Below are positions 63,515 to 64,000 of a stretch of DNA of 64,000 nt, piece by piece. The DNA is from Halomonas sp. S3-1-1. Its GTDB lineage: Bacteria; Pseudomonadota; Gammaproteobacteria; Pseudomonadales; Halomonadaceae. Position numbers and translations under genes: made by a program. The stretch's first letter is position 1, and every line of letters begins with the position of its first letter. The stretch is taken from contig NZ_JALGBZ010000009.1 in assembly GCF_023757625.1 (NCBI RefSeq), forward strand, positions 25,902 to 89,901, given 5' to 3'. Below the pieces are notes generated by a model that searched no databases, was not told the origin of the DNA, and worked only from the letters and a program-made list of their open reading frames with translations.

Positions 63515-63691
63515 TCAATTCTCCGCAGCGTCCTCTATATCTTCACCCGCATCTTCGATGCTCTCGCCAGCGTTTTCAATGCTGTTATCGATATTCTCGC
63601 CCGCTTCTTCCGCCGGACCCTGATCGTTATCGCAAGCTGCCAGTCCGCCAGCCATCAGTGCGATCAAAGCGGCCATCAATAGTTTTTTCAT
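63515..63691 (-). CDS. Small entericidin-like lipoprotein
   Basis: A 58-residue lipoprotein: basic start MKKLL, hydrophobic core, lipobox LAAC (Cys near residue 20). The 38-residue mature part is very acidic with near-repeats AGENIDN, AGESIED and AGEDIED. Size and signal resemble entericidin-type envelope stress lipoproteins, but the identity is not firm. ATG at 63691 has AAAGGAGACACG just before it; an in-frame ATG at 63706 overlaps that site. Confidence 0.8.
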   Translation of the reverse strand: MKKLLMAALIALMAGGLAACDNDQGPAEEAGENIDNSIENAGESIEDAGEDIEDAAEN

Positions 63692-63840
63692 CGTGTCTCC
63701 TTTCATTTTTTACGCTCCTTTTGCCGAATCAAACGACCTATCCATCATACGGTTTTTGTTCAGTGAATGACAGCAGCCGGCTTTTCATAGTCCAGCTATC
63801 GGGCAATCAAGTTCTCGGGCGAGTATTTTTCCACGCACAA

Positions 63841-63875
63841 AAAAATCCCCCGCCTCGGAGAGACGGGGGATTTTT
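63841..63875 (-). terminator. rRNA operon terminator
   Basis: AAAAATCCCCCG (63841-63852) pairs with CGGGGGATTTTT (63864-63875), a perfect 12-bp stem. On the minus strand it is followed by a T-run, just after the 3' end of 5S rRNA. Confidence 0.92.
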
Positions 63876-63884
63876 CGGGATGGG

Positions 63885-64000
63885 TGCCTGACGATAACCT
63901 ACTCTCGCATGGGGAGACCCCACACTACCATCGGCGCGTTGCGGTTTCACTTCCGAGTTCGGCAAGGGATCGGGTGGTTCACGCAAGCCATGGTCGTCAG
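63885..64000 (-). rRNA. rrf: 5S ribosomal RNA (5' end cut by the window edge by a few bases)
   Basis: On the minus strand the sequence has the conserved 5S elements CCGAACTCGGAAGTGAAAC, GCGCCGATGGTAGTGTGGGG and TCTCCCCATGCGAGAGTAGG, and ends with CGTCAGGCA, which pairs with the 5' TGCCTGACG stem whose first bases lie past 64000. The 23S and 16S genes should follow beyond the right edge. Confidence 0.97.

Overview
The window looks like a chromosomal segment of a GC-rich, halophilic gammaproteobacterium, most probably Halomonas or a close relative. I infer this from the mix of protein families (Na+/proline PutA-PutP, TRAP transporter, Na+/phosphate cotransporter, DUF3549, YeaC, YqcC, EpmC, RlmM, Rrf2-type SUF regulator) and from 5S rRNA of gammaproteobacterial type. 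It is dense housekeeping and metabolic DNA. I saw no insertion sequence, prophage, CRISPR array or tRNA gene.

Layout. 1-2.8 kb: a minus-strand TRAP transporter operon (dctP, a TetR regulator, dctQ, partial dctM) behind a 33-bp near-perfect palindrome. 2.9-4.0 kb: azlCD. 4.0-10.8 kb: a Ser-variant isochorismatase-fold protein, an NTF2-like protein, a secreted alkaline phosphatase, a radical SAM protein of the PA0069 family under a strong LexA box, and a Na/Pi cotransporter. 10.8-19 kb: a minus-strand terminal oxidase operon (lipoprotein subunit II with a fused cytochrome c domain, fused subunits I-III, a small membrane protein, a CcoI-type Cu+ ATPase, an SBF transporter), flanked by DUF2231 and CopD-like membrane proteins. 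19-25 kb: DUF2797, YeaC, a rhomboid protease, a PPP-type phosphatase overlapping nadK, an EamA permease and a Pmp3-like protein. 25-31.5 kb: proline use (AraC regulator, putA, putP). 31.6-36.1 kb: an OmpW-like porin with an ANR/FNR box, yqcC, DUF3549, rimB-rimK. 36.1-43 kb: the SUF iron-sulfur operon (Rrf2 regulator, sufB, sufC, sufD, sufS, sufT) with a SanA-like gene at its end. 43-49.3 kb: small stress or redox genes, then fadBA. 49.4-56.2 kb: DUF5924/DUF2914 protein, slyA, uspA, uup and a fatty acyl-CoA ligase. 56.2-63.7 kb: tatD with a degenerate exonuclease-like partner, epmC, a MATE pump, a DUF3080 lipoprotein, tusA, rlmM and a small lipoprotein. 63.9 kb to the edge: 3' part of a 5S rRNA gene. 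The rest of that rRNA operon should lie beyond the right edge and be read leftward.

How the parts fit together. Several operons carry a regulator next to a visible matching site. The TetR gene sits in the TRAP operon and the palindrome covers that operon's promoter. An AraC gene precedes putA, and 21-bp-phased direct repeats lie at the putA promoter. The Rrf2 regulator leads the suf operon, and an IscR-like palindrome covers its own -10. fadB and the distant acyl-CoA ligase share a PsrA-like operator, pointing to one fatty-acid regulon. The most unusual biology is in the oxidase operon: subunit I keeps all metal ligands and the HPEVY motif but has Gln where A-type oxidases have the K-channel Lys, and it travels with its own copper ATPase. 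Two intergenic elements at 21.2 and 25.1 kb share sequence next to their terminators and may be related small RNAs.
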